Origin: Tachinus rufipes
Taxonomy: Eukaryota > Arthropoda > Insecta > Coleoptera > Staphylinidae
Direction: 5' to 3'
Length of the DNA: 64,000 nucleotides
Assembly: GCA_963932245.1 (NCBI GenBank)
Contig: OZ010747.1
Coordinates: forward strand, 95,517,164 to 95,581,163
Shown: in pieces, positions 61,604 through 64,000 of the stretch
How the letters are laid out: the number at the start of each line of letters is the position of its first letter
How positions within the stretch are numbered: the stretch's first letter is position 1
Notes under the pieces: model-generated
What the model was told of the DNA's origin: nothing
Database searches by the model: none
Seen by the model: only the letters and a program-made list of their open reading frames with translations
Translations under genes and position numbers: made by a program

Positions 61604-62033
61604 TTAAAACAGACATGGGTTAACTTCGCAAATTGATTGTTGGTTTGCATCACAAACACATTGGTTGCATCTATCTTTGAACAAACTTCCTGGAGTGCAC
61701 GGTACATCTAGTAATGTAAATAAAATTATTATATTAGAATTATTTTGCTTATTAAATTATTGCTTGTTTAAAAAATAATACTTACATTCTCGACACCACT
61801 TCTTTGTACAAGCTGAATCTTTAACTTTACCACTCAGAAGACTACAAGTGCATGTATTACAATCTATTGAAAAAACGAATGATATACAATTTACTCCATC
61901 TAATATCGGTTTAACTATTAAAGAAAAATTATTAATTTTTTTTTATTACATAATTATAAATATTCTTACTATCGTTTGCAAACGCAACATTTACCACTGC
62001 TGCTAACAATGCGAATAGAACTAATTTCTGCAT
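61604..62033 (-). CDS. Pacifastin-type serine protease inhibitor, two domains, three exons
   Basis: Spliced gene with coding exons 62033-61970, 61914-61786 and 61707-61604, both introns phase 1. Donors are ATA|GTAAGA and AAT|GTAAGT; acceptors are TTCTTTAATAG and TTACTAG. The product is 98 residues. MQKLVLFALLAAVVNVAFA is a signal peptide, so it is secreted. Domain 1 has CISFVFSIDCNTCTC, then SLLSGKVKDSACTKKWC. Domain 2 has CTPGSLFKDRCNQCVC, then DANQQSICEVNPC. Both fit the pacifastin light-chain pattern C-x(8-12)-C-N-x-C-x-C-...-C-x(4)-C, six Cys forming three disulfides. Such proteins inhibit trypsin- or chymotrypsin-like proteases in arthropod haemolymph and may control prophenoloxidase activation. 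The reactive site, by family rule just after the fifth Cys, would be Lys in domain 1 (trypsin-like target) and Val in domain 2. Domain 2 lacks the usual Thr after that Cys. Two in-frame alternative acceptors inside exon 2 are weaker, and using the most distal would remove the first Cys. Confidence 0.92.
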
Positions 62034-62044
62034 GATGCTTACTT

Positions 62045-62080
62045 GAATATGATCAAGTTTATTTTCCAGCTGTTTTTATA
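62045..62080 (-). promoter_or_regulatory. TATA promoter of the pacifastin gene
   Basis: TATAAAAA at 62080-62073 lies about 30 bases before TCATATTC (near 62051), an initiator-like site, which would give a 5' UTR of under 20 bases before the ATG at 62033. Spacing is that of a standard insect TATA/initiator promoter. Confidence 0.6.
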
Positions 62081-62159
62081 CAGATTTTAAACTGTTTAAT
62101 ATTTATTTGTTTGTAAAAAATGCAAATTTTTATAAATATGTATACATGTCCTAGATATT

Positions 62160-63730
62160 TTGTTATCTAAACAGAATTATAAATAGTTTTAAACTAAACC
62201 TAAAAAATGCGCTTATCAACAACAAAATAAGACTAAAGAATAAATAAATTATTGTTATTGTTAATTTAAAAAAAAAATATATAGTTTAACACAGTTTCAA
62301 ACCAAACTATTGCTAAATTAAACTATAAATGAATAAAGTACAACTTTTCAATAAATATATGATGATTAGTTATTTTAAACAAATTTATTACAATTAGTAC
62401 AGTTTTAAACCAAACTTAGCCAAGCTGCAAACCAAAATTATGAAGAAAATTGTATATAATTAAACAGAAACAAAAATCACCATTGTTAGCAATTTTTAGA
62501 AAATTTATGTAATTCAGCACAGTTTTAAACCAAATTTAGCAGAAAAACAAAGTTTAAATATTAAAAAAATTGATTATAATAAGCAAAATATGATTTGTCA
62601 GTTAATTTAATAAATTACAGTTATTAGCAATTTTCAGAAAATTTATATAACTCATCGCAGTTTCAAATCATATTTAGCCAAGCTGCAAACCCAAATACTG
62701 CAAAATTAAGATGTAGATAAACTAAATAAAATTTGTCATTAAATAAATGTCAATCAAATAGTTTAAATAAGTTTATTTTAGTTAACATAGTTTCAAACCA
62801 AATTTAGCCAAGTTGCAAACCTAAATATTAAAAAATAGATGTATTTAAAAAATGTTTTTTTAATTTAGCACAGTTTTATACCAACCTTAAAAGCAAATAC
62901 CAAAAAATCATGTTTATAATAAATAATTAATCATATAATAAACAAAATATGGTTAAATAATAAATAAATTACTGCTTTTGCTAATTAAAAAAATATTAAA
63001 AAATTAGACAGTTTGAAATCATATTTAGGCAAGTCGCAAACCCAAATATTGCAAAATAAAGCAGTAAAACTTAACATTAAATAAATAATTTTTACCAGCC
63101 ATTTAAAACAAATTTATTCAATTAAGTACAGTTTTAAACTAAATTTAATTAAGTTTTATATTATATTTAGCCGAGTTGCAAACCTAATGTTGCAGAATTT
63201 ATCAATAGATAAACAAAGTATAATTTTTTATTAAAATAATAAACATCATTAGCTAGTTTAAACAAATTTAATTAATTTGGCACAGTAAGAAACCAACTTT
63301 AGACAAGTTGCAAACCTAAATATTAAAAAGTTGCTATTATAATAAACAAAATACAATTAAACAATAAATTATTGTTGAATTTTTTTTTAAATTATTTACT
63401 TTTTTCAAACTATATTTAACCAAGTTGCAAACCCAAATATAGCTAAAATAAGCTGTAGATGAACAAAGTATAGATTATTATTAAATAAATAACTGTTATC
63501 AGCTATTTTAATCAATTTTATTTTATTTGGCACAGTTTTAAACTAAATTTAGTTAAGTTGCAAACCTAAATATTGAAAAATTGCAATTATAATATGCAAA
63601 ATATAATTTAACAAAACATAAATCAATTGTTACAGGAACAATTAAAATATATATATATATAATTGAACAGAATTTCAAACTATATTTAGCTGAGTTATAA
63701 ACCGAAGTATGACACCACTTAATTGTAACT
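62160..63730. repeat. 130-bp satellite, about twelve copies
   Basis: AATTTAGCCAAGTTGCAAAC recurs near 62419, 62677, 62807, 63028, 63169, 63302, 63419, 63551 and 63689, with weaker copies between, preceded by TTTGGCACAGTTTTAAACCA and followed by CTAAATATTGAAAAATTGCA and AATAAACAAAATATAATTAA. Period 117-140 bp. Confidence 0.88.
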
Positions 63731-64000
63731 AAACAAAGAATAATTTATCATTATAAACATTTAAAAATCATTCTGACTATTATAAAATTATTCTGACAGT
63801 TGTGAAATCATGTTTGAAGATTTGAAAAACGTTTTAAATTTTTTTCTATTAACACTTAAAACGTTATTATGAGAGTTTGTATCAGTTTTAAATTCATAGA
63901 TAAGCGTTGACGTTGACTGTAATAATCAGTATTGAATATTTTAGAAAATAGATAAGAAATGAATATAAAATTTGTATAAAAATTGCTAACAAATAAAACA
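63731..64000. other. Right edge, nothing recognised
   Basis: A short repeated TCATTCTGACTATTATAAAA/TTATTCTGACAGTTGTGAAA pair near 63767; otherwise featureless. Confidence 0.35.

Overview
This is a window of arthropod (probably insect) nuclear DNA. It is extremely A+T-rich. The host genes have spliceosomal introns, there is a tRNA-Pro with a Pol III terminator, and the transposons are mariner, Tc1, R1-like and I-like LINEs, gypsy and a tRNA-derived SINE. There is also a short run of the arthropod-type telomere repeat (TTAGG/CCTAA) and a pacifastin-type protease inhibitor, a family known from arthropods. Order and species cannot be read from the sequence.

Only two host protein genes can be supported, both on the minus strand and both split. 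(1) A glycosyltransferase family 92 (DUF23-like) type II membrane protein has its first coding exon at 20078-20417 and its next exon at 335-1, running off the left edge. The 19.7-kb intron between them is phase 1 at both ends. A good acceptor at 20626/20627 and a TATA-containing candidate 5' exon near 50.06-50.17 kb suggest a second 29.4-kb intron in the 5' UTR, but that link is inference. (2) A complete three-exon gene at 61604-62033 encodes a 98-residue secreted pacifastin-type inhibitor with two domains. An intact tRNA-Pro(TGG) lies at 757-828.

Nearly everything else is repeat; roughly 60% of the window is tandem arrays. From left to right: an A-rich 155-bp array (1.0-2.4 kb), a 577-bp MITE with perfect 29-bp inverted ends (3.1-3.7 kb), G-run/C-run arrays A and B (4.1-7.0 kb), a degenerate array (7.2-8.2 kb), a dead mariner (8.8-10.1 kb), an inverted piece of the 'CCGGCC' satellite (10.8-11.35 kb), a 175-bp array (11.4-12.4 kb), array C (13.4-14.3 kb), a 164-bp satellite (15.9-18.0 kb, resuming at 19.9 kb) interrupted by array D (18.0-19.9 kb), then the GT92 exon. 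Beyond it are an R1-like LINE interrupted by an I-like LINE (21.3-23.0 kb), a gypsy fragment (24.0-24.4 kb), about 5 kb without recognisable genes, a 41-bp minisatellite and array E (30.7-31.5 kb), a dead Tc1 element (31.5-32.9 kb), a 15-kb 'CCGGCC' satellite with higher-order structure (33.6-48.7 kb), a LINE ORF1 fragment (51.9-52.3 kb), an 81-bp satellite (54.0-58.3 kb), more 'CCGGCC' satellite (58.6-61.3 kb), the pacifastin gene, and a 130-bp satellite (62.2-63.7 kb).

The most unusual feature is a family of arrays (A-E) whose units each contain two facing G-run/C-run tracts, in the best copies perfect GGGNGGGNGGGNGGG quadruplex motifs, forming a near-palindrome of about 95 bp. Arrays B and D belong to the same family in opposite orientation inside one intron. 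I found no prokaryotic-type system, CRISPR array or operon.
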